Of a DNA stretch of 64,000 bases, positions 23,985 through 34,699 are shown piece after piece. The DNA comes from Taeniopygia guttata (lineage: Eukaryota > Chordata > Aves > Passeriformes > Estrildidae): the NCBI RefSeq assembly GCF_048771995.1, contig NC_133026.1, forward strand, positions 149,939,001-150,003,000, written 5' to 3'. Numbering within the stretch: the stretch's first letter is position 1; each line of letters begins with the position of its first letter. A model generated the notes under the pieces. The model did not search any database. It saw only the letters and a list, made by a program, of their open reading frames with translations, and was not told the DNA's origin. The translations under genes were made by a program, and so were the position numbers.

Positions 23985-24432
23985 ACAACAATGATTGGAG
24001 GGCTCCTCTTCTGTGGGGACAGATTGAGAGAGTTGGGTTTAGGTAGTCTGGAGAAAAGAAGGCTCCAGGGACACCTTAGAGCCCCCTTCAGTACCTAAGG
24101 TGTGTCCAAGAGAGCTGGAGAGGCACTTTGGATAAGGAACAGTGAGACAGGAAAAGGTGTGATGGTTTTAAGCTTAAAGAACACATATTACAGATATTAG
24201 GGAGATTAGATTGGATATTAGGGAGAAAATCTTCCCTGTGAGAGTGGGGAAGCCCTGGCACAACTCTTTCAGAGAAGCTGTGGCTGCCTCATCTCTGGAA
24301 GTGTTCAAGGCCAGGCTGGACAGGGCTTTGAGTAACCTGGGATTGAAGGAAATGTCCCTGCCCATGGCAGGGGTTTGGAACTGGGTCATCCTTAAGTTCC
24401 CTTCCAAACCACATCATTTCATGATTTTGTGA
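23985..24432 (+). repeat. CR1 LINE 3' fragment, about 450 bp
   Basis: It starts in the reverse-transcriptase C terminus ('gagagagttgggtttaggta', then 'tctggagaaaagaaggctcc') and ends with 'cccttccaaaccacatcat' and a 'catgattttgtga' tail. Confidence 0.93.
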
Positions 24433-25532
24433 TCCTCAACTAATCCCTTTTCCCTCTCATACTTCTCTTTATCAGTGGTTTCCTAAGCTTTACACAGCCC
24501 AGTCAAGTGAAGGACAAAATTAACCCCACAAATATGGACAAATTTACCCACCTGACTTCACTGTTATGATGAATTTTCTGTGCCAGCCCAGCCTTCAGTT
24601 TGGCTGCCACTCAACCAAGGGGCCAAAAGAGTTGAAAACCCATGACCTGATGGGAGGATAAATCCCCTCAGACACATTTGGTGTCTCTTGCTAATTGTTC
24701 CTGGCTCATTCTGACCAGCAATTAGTTCTAATATCCCAACTAATTATCTCTGATGATGTGAAATCATCATCAATCACTTTAATGACCCATCTGGCAAAAT
24801 ATTACCAAGACCAACTTCAGCCCATGTTGTGACTGTCACCACACAGTCCTGCTGGCATTTCTGAGTTCAAGAGCAGTTGGTTCATGTCTGAATTTTATTT
24901 TTAACCAAGCAGAAGTTTACAGGCATCCTGACCAAATCTGGTCTTTTACCAGCAGCATTTAGCTGGGTTGTGCTGAAATTAATAATTAAAAACCTCCAGA
25001 TGGCAAATCAGGCCACTAAAGAGATGAATTGTCCCTGGAAGGAGCTCAACAATCATTGATGGAAATCAAATAACCCCAAAATGTAGGTATTTTATTCCAG
25101 TGCTTGAAACCAGGTGGATTAAATGTAAACTTCTGTGCATTGAGAGCATGAGAAGAGCTAAATGCAACACCACACTGTTAGAAAAGTCTAATTGCTTTAA
25201 ATGTTCTTCTGGCCCCACCACTAAAAATACACCACAGTTTTCATTTATTAGGACATTTATTTAAATTAATTATTGGAATATTTATTCTCATGCCCCAAAT
25301 TAGAGCCAAGTAAGTGTTATTAGACTGGTTTGAAGCATCAAAATTCTATTTGGTGGGAAGTGTAAATTGTCAAATTGATTTAAAACAAATGTTTTAATGG
25401 TTACAACAGAAATAGATATAAAAATATAATTCTACAAAACAGGATTTCTGAGGAAGACTCGAAATTATGTTTTTCATTATAAAATCTGTTTATTGCTGGT
25501 GCATAATGTGGATTTTATTTCATGAGAGCAAG
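24433..25532. other. Unrecognised sequence
   Basis: Nothing recognised; AT-rich between 25230 and 25480. Confidence 0.45.
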
Positions 25533-25652
25533 AGAATCATGGAATTACAGGTTGGAAGGGACATTAAAGACCCATTCCAACCTGCTTCCATAGGCAGGGC
25601 CACCTTCCACTAGACCAGGTTGCTCAGAGTCCCATCCAGCCCGGCCTTGATA
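25533..25652 (-). repeat. CR1 LINE 3' fragment, reverse
   Basis: Runs from 'gaatcatggaattacaggtt' through 'taggcagggccaccttcc' and 'actagaccaggttgctc' to 'cccatccagcccggccttga'. Confidence 0.92.
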
Positions 25653-25932
25653 ATTAATTAGTGTGCAGTTCAGATTTTTAATCAGATTATCCATCTCCAT
25701 GTCTCAAAACTTTTTAAAACCTGGCACGATTATCCTGTTTTGCAGGCAGGGAAAACGAGGCACAGGCAAATGATTTGGTAACTCAGAACTTGGTGATAAA
25801 TCCTCAGCGAATTCCTCCCCTGCTCTGAAGCACTCGTGTCTGTTTTTCATTCTCCTTTTCCTCCTAGGCAACCTTTTCCCACAGGTAATGGGATGATAGT
25901 CCCTCACTCCATTGAGAAATGTAACAAAAATA
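25653..25932. other. Unrecognised sequence between two CR1 fragments
   Basis: Nothing recognised. Confidence 0.45.
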
Positions 25933-26110
25933 ATGGAATAATGAAAATTTAGGTTGGAAAAGGACATCAAGTCCAATGATTCCACCAGCACTGCCAAGGC
26001 CACCACTAAATCATGTCCCCAAGTGCCACATCTACATAGGTTTTAAATCCCTTCAGGAATGGTGACTCCACAGTTTCCGTTGGAAGTCTGTTCCAATGAT
26101 TTCTGTCACT
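25933..26110 (-). repeat. CR1 LINE 3' fragment, reverse
   Basis: This is the subgroup with 'ggttggaaaaggacatcaag', 'ccaccactaaatcatgtccc' and 'gaatggtgactccacag' in reverse order. It ends near the 'ttccaatg' segment. Confidence 0.88.
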
Positions 26111-27561
26111 GCATCAGGTGTGATTTGCATCAAAAAAGTAAGAAAAAAAAGGTCTGTAAATAAAAAAAAAAGTTCTAGGATGGAAGAAAATACCACAGAT
26201 GAGTTTAAAAATTATCAAATCCCTGTGTAAATGGCTCCAGGTTTGTGATGTGACACAGATCAGAAATGCAGCTGTGGAGAGGAAAATTTATGCTGAAATA
26301 TTTTATCCCCCAGCTGGATTCCTTCCACTTTCCTCCAAATCACTGAGTTAGGCAGACTGGAGAGATTTTCTGCCAAAAAGAATTACAGGTTAAAGAATTG
26401 CTTGGAATGGAAAGGATCAAGGAATTAGAAGACCCCTTCCAAGCAGCTGCCAGTCAAAGATCCATGGAGCAAACAGGACACCGTTATTACAAGGAAAACT
26501 ATCAGAAGGGGTGGAAGATTAGAGGTGTTTGAGGTTTTTCAGCAGTGTTGGGAGTTAATGAATTCCCTACAAAAACAGGCAAAATCTCTCTGATCCCGCT
26601 TTATTGATTTCTTCTCATTAAACACGAGCAGGTCATGGCTCAGTCAGGACCAACCGAAATAGGACTGGAGTCAGAGTGGGAGTGTGAAATTCCTGCTGTC
26701 AAATTAAAACTGAGTCTCTGAAACACAGACAGCAGCAAATGATTCAATTTGGCTCAGCTTTCCACCAGCAGCTTCATTCAGCCTCATTTCCCAAGTTTTT
26801 AAAGGAGAGGGGTTCTCATTTCCCACATGCTCACACACTTTGGAGGTTCCTCTCCCTAAATAATGGAGTTAAAGTAGAGCAGGAGGAAGAGAAAAAAATA
26901 GAGACAACTTTTGCTCTTTCCTGAATGTCTGTGGTGAAGTCAAATCCCATCATTACAAAGGGTTGAACACTGTTCATATATTTTTATCAATAAATTAAAC
27001 AGTCCTGTGAGGAGTTTTAGATGCTCATTTCAATGTCATTGTTCTGTTAGAAAAGCTCATGCCAAAAAAACTTATCACCCTGTGCTCTTATCAATCATGA
27101 GCCAGGAGTGAGCATAGGTCAGAGATCATTCCCAGCAATCAGTGTTTTCCTCATTCAGGAAAGCAGGAGGATTAAATAATGGGAAATAATATCACTCTGT
27201 GCCAGCTGGCAGAAGCCCCAAGGAATGCTCCTTAAGCAATTTGAATTTTCTTACATGGATTGGGCACCTCTTGCCAGTGCCCTCCTGGGTCTGGCTGGAA
27301 ACATTCCGATCCCTCTGCTTTTCCACTCTCGCTCCACAGTGCCCACGTTCTGCCTATTCCATTGAGAAAAAAATCTTTTACTGAGTTTTCTGAAAGATTT
27401 TTCCTGCCCTAAGCACCTTCAATGGAAAAGGGAGCAGGAACTCTAGCTGGGTTGACTTGCCTGTGGACAGAAACCTGAATTTTAGACACGGAAATGTATT
27501 AATCCATAATCAATCACTATTCTTGGGTGGTGAGATGCATTTCTTCTCCCTGACTGAGATT
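26111..27561. other. Unrecognised sequence
   Basis: About 1.45 kb with no recognised element. Confidence 0.45.
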
Positions 27562-27620
27562 ATCATGGAATCAGAGAATGGTTTGGGTGGGAAGGGACCT
27601 TGAATATCCTTGAGTTCTGA
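27562..27620 (-). repeat. CR1 LINE 3' tip, reverse
   Basis: 'atcatggaatcagagaatgg' and 'gtgggaagggacctt' mark the terminal 60 bases or so of a reverse CR1. Confidence 0.8.
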
Positions 27621-27649
27621 CCCTGTAGTGGCACTTGGCTTGTGTCACC

Positions 27650-28205
27650 AACGTGTGGCCACAGGACCAGGACAGGGATTGTCCCTCTGTGCTGGGCACT
27701 GCTGAGGCCACGCCTCAAATCCTGTGTCCAGTTTTGTCCCCTCATGACAAGAAGGACATTGAGGGGCTGAAGCGTGTTCAGGGAAGGGAGCGGAGCTGGG
27801 GAAGGGTCTGGAGCACCAGAAGCAGCTGAGGGAGCAGGGGAACTCAGCCTGGAGAAAAGGAGGTTCAGGAGGGACTTTCTGGCTCTCCACAACTCCCTGA
27901 CAGGAAGTGGATCCAGGAGGGAATCAGGGTTTGCTCCCAGGGAACAGGGACAGGACAAGAGGAAACAGCCTCAAGTTGCACGAGGAGAGATTCAGGTTGG
28001 ACATCAGGAGGAATTTTTTCGTTAAAAGGGTGGTCAAGGATTGGAAGGGGCTGCCCAGGGAGGTTTGAAGTCCCCATCCCTGGAGGTGTTCAAGGAACAC
28101 CTGGACATGGCACTCAGTGCTCTGGGCTGGGTGACAACGTGGGGATTGGTCACAGGTTGGACTCGACCTTGGAGGTATTTTCCAACCTCATTCATTCCAT
28201 GATAT
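27650..28205 (+). repeat. CR1 LINE 3' fragment, about 555 bp
   Basis: It starts in the reverse-transcriptase C-terminal region ('aagaaggacattgaggggct'; 'ctggagaaaaggaggttcag') and continues through 'cctcaagttgcacgaggaga', 'gttggactcgaccttggagg' and 'cattccatgata'. It has its own tail, so it is a separate insertion from the reverse tip at 27562-27620. Confidence 0.92.
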
Positions 28206-28739
28206 CCTGGGTGGTTCTGAAATAGCATCTGAAGGTTTTACCGGAGTTCACTTTATTTAGCAGGAAGAAAATCCACTCTCTCTTCTTGAGTCTTTTATAG
28301 CAAAGGTGACAGGGAGCCAAATTCAAGATGCATCAGGATATTCTGCCCACACAGCTCATCTCTTTCAAGGTATTTTAAATCCCATTTGTCATCCTGGTAT
28401 CTGAGCTGAGAATCTGGAGCTGGCTGCAAAGCCCCAGACAAGCATTAATTCCAGGTTTTACTTCATTTTCCTGGGAGCTGCAACATTAAAATGAGCTTTA
28501 AACATTTTTCCTTAGCCGATTCAATTTTTAGGTGCTCAGATCAGCAAAAAATTTGATCTTTTTAGGGATGTTTTTACTGCTTGGGCTGAAAGTCATGATG
28601 TGTGTGTCACTTTTTAAACAGAATAATTAAAAGCCAGGAATTTCCATATTGATCCAAAGAAACATCCCATTGCAATGGGTTTGACTCTTCATTTCTAGAG
28701 ATTTCCTTATTGTTGGCCCATTTGAGGTCACAGAAATAT
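28206..28739. other. Unrecognised sequence, possibly partly LTR
   Basis: The left boundary of the LTR that follows is uncertain and may lie as far left as about 28650. Confidence 0.4.
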
Positions 28740-29387
28740 GGGATGGCTTGGGCTGGAATGATGGAGCCCAGGTGAGGCATCTGTGCCCCTGTAGCCCCTG
28801 GGAAGAAGAGATCCACCTGTAACCTGTGAGGATCCCACAGCAGAGCAGGTGGATGCACGAAGGACACTGGGATCCATGGGAAGCCAGATCTGGAGCAGGG
28901 TCCTGGCAGGACCTGTGTCCCCATGGAGAGAAAAGCCCGAACTGGAGCAGGTTTGCTGGCAAGATTAGTGATCCCATGGGGAGCTCAGGCTGAAGCAGCT
29001 GGAGCAGCCTGTTCCCTATGGACTGACCCTGCTGGAGGGATCCAGACTGGACCAGCCTTTTCTGAAGGATGGAATCCATGGAAGGGATCCATACTGGATC
29101 AGCTTGTGTGAAATTACCACATTGGACACATTTGTAGAGAGCTGTCTCCTGTGGGAAGGATCCCATGAAGGAGCAGGGGAAGAGCGTGAGGAGTCCAAGC
29201 CCCGAGGGGGAAGGAGCAGCAGAGACACCATGACTTGACCACAACTCCCATTCCTTGTCTCCTTGCAATATTCCATGGCAGGAGGTAGAAAAATTGGGAT
29301 TGAAATTGAGCCCAGAAAGACGAGAGGGCTGGGGGAAAGGTGCTTTAGGATTTGGCTTTATTTGTTCATTAACCTACTCTGATTTTT

Positions 29388-29510
29388 ATAGAATTACAGA
29401 ATATCCTGGGTTGGGAGGGACCAACAAGGATCATCAAAGTCCAACTCTTGGCCTGCACAGAAGAACTCTAAGAATCCCAGAATTCTGTGTCTGACAGCAT
29501 TGTCCCAGTG
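29388..29510 (-). repeat. CR1 LINE 3' fragment inserted in the LTR, reverse
   Basis: 'atagaattacagaatatcc', 'gttgggagggaccaacaagg' and 'tccaactcttggcctgcac' give the reverse 3' end of CR1. The LTR-like sequence resumes to its right with 'ataataaattaaatt'. Confidence 0.85.
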
Positions 29511-29617
29511 TTTTTCTTTGATAATAAATTAAATTAATTTTCCAGCGGAGAGTCTGGCAGTGACAGGAGCTCGTGAGTGACCTCTCCTTGTTCTTATCTC
29601 AACCCACAAGCTTTTTA

Positions 29618-29720
29618 TTATATTTTAATATATTTTTAATTATGTTTTGTTATATATTTTTATTATATTTTATTATATACATATTTATATACTATTTATT
29701 AAATTTTATTATATTTTCTC
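29618..29720. repeat. AT-rich low-complexity expansion
   Basis: TATTATATTTT-type units with almost no G or C, placed inside the LTR just after its 'aagctttttattat' segment. Confidence 0.8.
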
Positions 29721-29959
29721 TTCTTTGTCCAGTTGAGGAGAGTATTGATAGGGCACCATGGTGGGCACCTGGCATCCATCCAGGGTCAACCCACCACAAA
29801 TATTTAGAAGACCTAAGCGAGTAATGAAAGGCCAAAAGTTGGAAAAAAATGTGAATTTGGGAGGTTTTTTTCCCAGATCTTTTCCACTCTCCAGGGTGCT
29901 CTGAAGCGGGAAAGATTTTTCTCCTCAGCCAAGATTTTTCAGCTGTGATCTTCCACTGA

Positions 29960-30030
29960 CATCAGGAGCTGGCCTACAATGACCTTTGTGGTCGCTTCCA
30001 TATCAGGATATTTTATGATTCTGTGATGTC
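29960..30030 (+). repeat. CR1 LINE 3' tip
   Basis: 'aatgacctttgtggtcgctt' followed by 'gatattttatgattctgtga' matches the end of the CR1 subgroup seen at 43837-43932. Confidence 0.78.
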
Positions 30031-30186
30031 TGAGGAACTTTCATGTACCACCAATGGAATCAGAGGAGGTTTTATGAACTCTCTGGGGCACTTCCTTTCC
30101 CAAAATTTCCCAGTTTGGGGTAGGATGGGTCTGTTTTGATGACAACTGGCTGCTTTCATCACAGGTCAAGAGCTGAGTGTGAGGCT

Positions 30187-30272
30187 CAGAGAATCATGGA
30201 ATATTCTCAGCTGGATCATGGAGTCCATCTCCTGGTCCTGCACAGGGCAGCCCCAAGAATCCCACCAGGATG
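30187..30272 (-). repeat. CR1 LINE 3' tip, reverse
   Basis: 'agaatcatggaatattctca' and 'cctgcacagggcagcccca' are the reverse 3' end of the same subgroup. Confidence 0.82.
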
Positions 30273-32070
30273 AACATCTGAGTTTATAAAATATCTTGGA
30301 CTTGAAAAGATCAGTGACATCAAAGATCTGTGACAACAAATACCACCTGGAGACAAAAACCAAGGCCAAAGACAGGTGTGATTTCCCTCCTGGTTTTTGA
30401 GCTTAAAATGGAATTCCTCAAGGAATGTTCTGCTGGAATAAGCAGATGGACATTTGTCACTATCCCTGGCAGAGCTGTCACTGTATTATGTTTAATGTGA
30501 CTATGTTTTATTCCAAAGGAATCGCATCCTAGAACTGCCCAAGCCTTTCCATGATCTCTCTACAAAGAAATCCTTGAAAAAAAGCTGGTATTCCTCAATG
30601 CTGATCCCAGCTGATCCTCAAATTTGGTGCTGTGACTCTCCTTTAGAAGGGTGTGGAACTACTGAGGTCTTCTGTACCAGAGCAGGAAAGAAATCCAGTA
30701 TTTCCTGGACCCCAGGAAATTATCCAAACCACTGGGACATGCTTCTCTTGCTTCAGGAAGGAAAATAAAAGTAATTTCCTGGTGAGTAACTGGGGGAAAT
30801 TCCCAGCACACAGCATCAAAAAGCAAATTTAGCAAAAAATAAAAAAGGGATAATCTGAAGAGCAGCCTGAGATCAGCTGCAGGAGCTTGAGATGCATCCC
30901 TTTATTCCTGTCTTCCTTCCAAGGAAAGAACAATTAGTGGGAGCCAATGAGGCTCGGAGGCATCTCTGCATCTCTGATCCGAATTTCTGTTTCTGTGAAT
31001 TTTTTGCTGTTCTTCCCGGTGATCAGGATTCTGCCAAGAAAGGAGAAGCACCAGGAAAAGAGAAAATCCTCCCTGGTGTGCCAAGAAGATCCAATCACTT
31101 TGTTTTGGGAAGGACCTTGGGAACAGTTTCTGGAACAAACCCACTGATAATCACTCCATCAGTTTGGGATATTTTTGTTGGGAATGGGAGTCCCCATTCC
31201 AGTCTGCCCTTGGTTGGATTTCCAATATGGTGAGTGACTGAATGAGTTTTTTCTGGAATTCTAGTGCATTTCTCCTATTTCAGGTTCTCTTTCTGGCAGT
31301 TTCAGGATTTACTGAGTTAATTGCTGTGTGTAATTGAGCAACCCGGGAGAACACAGCAAGCCCATGGAGGAGCAGGAAAAGTTCAAAGTTTATCTTTAAT
31401 TCCACCAGGTTTCTCATGTATCCAGACCTGTTTTGCTCCACCAGTCCATTGCTAAATGGAAGGATAAGGCTCTTTATTCCAACCTCACACTTCCCTAACC
31501 CCTCCAGCAGCTCCAACCCCCTCCTTTTAATTATCGCTCCAAAAGCAGAGAGCCCACAGTTCCATGAGTCACAAATTATATCTCCCAGCGGTGCATAATG
31601 CTCCTTTTCACACCTACAAAAGGATGAATCATGACAAAATAGGAGGAAAAAAAAAAAAAGGAAATTAAAAATACTCCTATCGATATCAGCAGGAAAAAAA
31701 TCAAGCGAGGATTTACCGGTGGACAGAGCATTTGGAAATAGTTGCTGGTTTTAACTGGGATAATGTTCTCTGTCATAGCTGGATTTTGGAGTTGTGCCAG
31801 AAGCAGTGCTAATAAACAGGGATGTTTTAATTGTTATCCATGAGTTTAGTTACCAACCCAACAAATTTTCCCACTTTTACCCTTCCAACTCTCCCCTGAT
31901 CCCACCAGGGCTGAGCAATGTGTGGGACTGAGTTGCTGGTTGGGGTTAAACCACAAAAAAAATGGGCAAAACCCATTTGTTAGGCTTTGGAGTTTGGTTT
32001 TGGGTGAGTTTTGTCTCTGAAAATATCATAGCAAAGAAACAGAGGTTGAAATTCCTGTTCCAGTTCTTCC
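30273..32070. other. Unrecognised sequence
   Basis: About 1.8 kb without a recognised repeat apart from a short A run at 31648-31661. No exon could be supported. Confidence 0.45.
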
Positions 32071-32404
32071 GGGAAGGGAAGGGAAGGGAAGGGAAGGGAA
32101 GGGAAGGGAAGGGAAGGGAAGGGAAGGGAAGGGAAGGGAAGGGAAGGGAAGGGAAGGGAAGGGAAGGGAAGGGAAGGGAAGGGAAGGGAAGGGAAGGGAA
32201 GGGAAGGGAAGGGAAGGGAAGGGAAGGGAAGGGAAGGGAAGGGAAGGGAAGGGAAGGGAAGGGAAGGGAAGGGAAGGGAAGGGAAGGGAAGGGAAGGGAA
32301 GGGAAGGGAAGGGAAGGGAAGGGAAGGGAAGGGAAGGGAAGGGAAGGGAAGGGAAGGGAAGGGAAGGGAAGGGAAGGGAAGGGAAGGGAAGGGAAGGGAA
32401 GGGA
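32071..32404 (+). repeat. (GGGAA)n pentanucleotide array, 66 perfect units
   Basis: Sixty-six uninterrupted GGGAA units fill 32071-32400, then a final GGGA. The forward strand is pure purine. Every four units satisfy the G3-loop-G3 rule for a G-quadruplex with AA loops. A CR1-tail-like 'tgattctatgatttt' follows directly at 32405. A 164-codon open frame across the array (GREGK repeats) is an artefact of the repeat. Confidence 0.97.
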
Positions 32405-32674
32405 TGATTCTATGATTTTTTTTTATAAATATGGAGGCAGATCCCAGTGCTTGTGAAGATTATTCAGGGAGGGCACAAAGAGTATTGGAAGCTGGGAATG
32501 AATGCAAAGCCAAAATTCACTGAAACTGAAGGCACCTGGTATCTCCATTACAGGTGGGAACTGGGTGGGTAGGAGATCTCTGCTCCAATCTCCTTCTCCG
32601 ATCAGGGCTGACTTTAGAGGAATATCAAGTTTTTAAAGGTCTCATCCATCCTGGCGTAGCTCAGTCATTCCATG

Positions 32675-32812
32675 TATCCAGGAGATACCCAAGGCCAGGT
32701 TGGATGGGGCTTGGAGCAACCCGGTCTAGTGGAAGGTGTCCCTGCCCATGGGAATGAGATGTTCTTTAAGGTCCCTTCCAACCCAAACCACTCCATGATC
32801 CTGGGATTCTAG
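32675..32812 (+). repeat. CR1 LINE 3' fragment
   Basis: 'ggccaggttggatggggctt', 'ctagtggaaggtgtccctgc' and 'aaggtcccttccaacccaaa' are all present and well kept, with a decayed tail to 32812. Confidence 0.93.
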
Positions 32813-34491
32813 GAATAAATGGAAAACCTCCCAGGTTCGCGGAACATGCTTCCAAAATATTTCCTTAGGAAAACCATCTCAGGTCATGTCATTGACAAAG
32901 AATTATTTGCCCTCCAGGGATGATTTAGGGAATTTTACATGAATGGTTTTGTTTCAGTTCCTTTTCATTTTGCAGCTCTTATTCATCCAGAAGGGAGGTG
33001 TTTCCAGGAACACAGACAAGGAAGGAAGATTTCCCTCAGTTTAGGATATTGCCAGATGAATTCCTGACTGCTGCATTATCCAGCAGTGATTAATGAGATC
33101 TCAGGAGTGATGCTTCTGGAGAAGATAAATTTGAGGTAAACAGGTAATCAAATAAACGTTATATGAAAAGGCTGTGGGGATGCAGAGGGATCCATCAGCC
33201 CCTGCCAGATCAGGAAAACAACTCCCCTCAACCAGAAAATGCTTGGCTTGGGAAAGCCAAGCCTTGGAAAGTACAAAAAATCAAGAGATTGCAGAAAAAA
33301 CAGAATACAAGCAGTCATTTTCTGTGAGTCGTCAAACAGATGTTTTGCCGTAAACATCTCTGAGTTTTTCCTGGCTTTATATCCTTGTCTTGCTCTGCTT
33401 GTTCATCACATCAGCACCTTCCTTTGGGATAGTTTGAGGCACTAACACCTGAGGTGTTTCCAGCATAAAAAAAAAAAACAGAAAATCACCTTTTTTCCTT
33501 CTTCTTCTTTCCTTGTAGACCCACTTGCTCTAGGAGCAAGGAAATTAATATCCCAACCTTATGAGCACTGATCTTTCCATCTCTAATACAAAAGGTTGGG
33601 GCTATGGAATTATTTGGGTTTAAAATCCTTCATTTTAATGTTTTCCTTTTATTGTTTCTAAGAATTTAGCGTGTCTTTGATTTTCAAATCCTAATAATCA
33701 CATTGGCCACTAGGCAGGACTCTGATTGTTCATGAAATAATTTCTTATATCAACTGAAGAAGTCAGTGCCAAAGATACTGAAGGATTTAAACTGACTTTG
33801 GAAGAGCATGAGCCTGAAATGTGGCAAAAGACAGATATGGCTACAGACCAAAAATCATCAACACTTTTACAATTTATCTGCATAGAAAACGTAATTTCAG
33901 TGCTTGACGATATTGTCTGGCTTATTGATGTGCTAATAGAGGGAAGAAAATCTCCAGATAACTTTCTTCACACCCCTGGAGATGGTTCCTCTTGGCATTT
34001 GGGGATTTTGGTGCTTCCTGGACTGGCTGACTTAATGCCAAAGTGGAATGAGCACAGGGCAAAGCCTTGAAGTGCATTCCATGATTTCTCCAGGCTCAAG
34101 ATAATTTTTTTTCTCTATGGTAACACAGTTGGAAGAGGAAAAGTGGGGAAACAACCTTTCACTCCCTGTTGCTGTCCCAGGAATCACGTGAACAATGAGC
34201 TCTTGGATTTGGAGTCAAAGAAGAGAACAACTTCTGGCCAGATTCCTGTGGGAATTCTGAAACTCAGTTTGTAAGTGGGAATCGGAATTTTTGAGAAGAA
34301 AGGTTGGATCAGCACCTCAAATAAGTTCAGGAAAATTGTCCACACTCCTGACTCCTGTTTGGCCGCTGCCTCTTTCCTCATCGGATCTTCCCAACAGCCC
34401 CATGGTGGTGAATGGACAAAAATTCTTCCTGATTTTCCAGGGAAAACAGAAAGATCAATCATTAAGCACTACCTGAACTCCAGTCATTATT
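32813..34491. other. Unrecognised sequence
   Basis: A 90-codon frame at 33798-34070 has a varied amino-acid composition but no family resemblance and no splice context. An A run lies at 33468-33479. Confidence 0.45.
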
Positions 34492-34640
34492 GGTGACAGG
34501 ATGAAGGGAATGGCTTCAAACTGAAAGGGAACAGGTTTAGGTGGGATATTGGGAATAAATTATTTATCCTGAGGGTGGTGAGGGCCTGGAACATGTTTCC
34601 CAGAGAAGTTGTGGATGTCCCATTTTCCGGGGGATCTGGG
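34492..34640 (+). repeat. CR1 LINE internal 3' fragment
   Basis: 'aatggcttcaaactgaaagg', 'gggtggtgagggcctggaac' and 'cccagagaagttgtggatg' are CR1; the last 120 bases and tail are missing. Confidence 0.88.
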
Positions 34641-34677
34641 TAGTGCAAAAAGGTGGAAAGAGATTGGACCAGTGGGA

Positions 34678-34699
34678 AAAAAAAAAAAAAAAAAAAAAG
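34678..34699. repeat. Poly(A) run
   Basis: About 21 A in a row, close after a tail-less CR1. Confidence 0.9.

Larger units (their letters stand above)
28740..29798 (+). mobile_element. Old avian LTR of about 1 kb (ERVL-like by inference), with a nested CR1
   Basis: The layout matches a long avian repeat that I recall as a retroviral LTR: a run of degenerate 'ggagcaggt' subrepeats (28800-29110), a purine-rich block near 29160-29220, an AATAAA at about 29522-29529, and a 3' end 'ggtcaacccaccaca' at 29798. A reverse CR1 fragment (29388-29510) sits inside it, and an AT-rich expansion fills 29618-29720. No internal coding region was seen, so it is probably solo. Family and left boundary are uncertain. 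It looks old from its divergence and nested insertion. Confidence 0.55.

Noticed and set aside
28627-29268. Open frame of 213 codons on the reverse strand
   Set aside because: It lies antisense to the old LTR-like element and follows its 'ggagcaggt' subrepeats. No family resemblance.
31962-32456. Open frame of 164 codons encoding GREGK repeats
   Set aside because: It is a direct consequence of the GGGAA array, which lacks stops in this frame.
33798-34070. 90-codon frame of varied composition
   Set aside because: Single unsupported frame without splice sites; I recognise no homologue.
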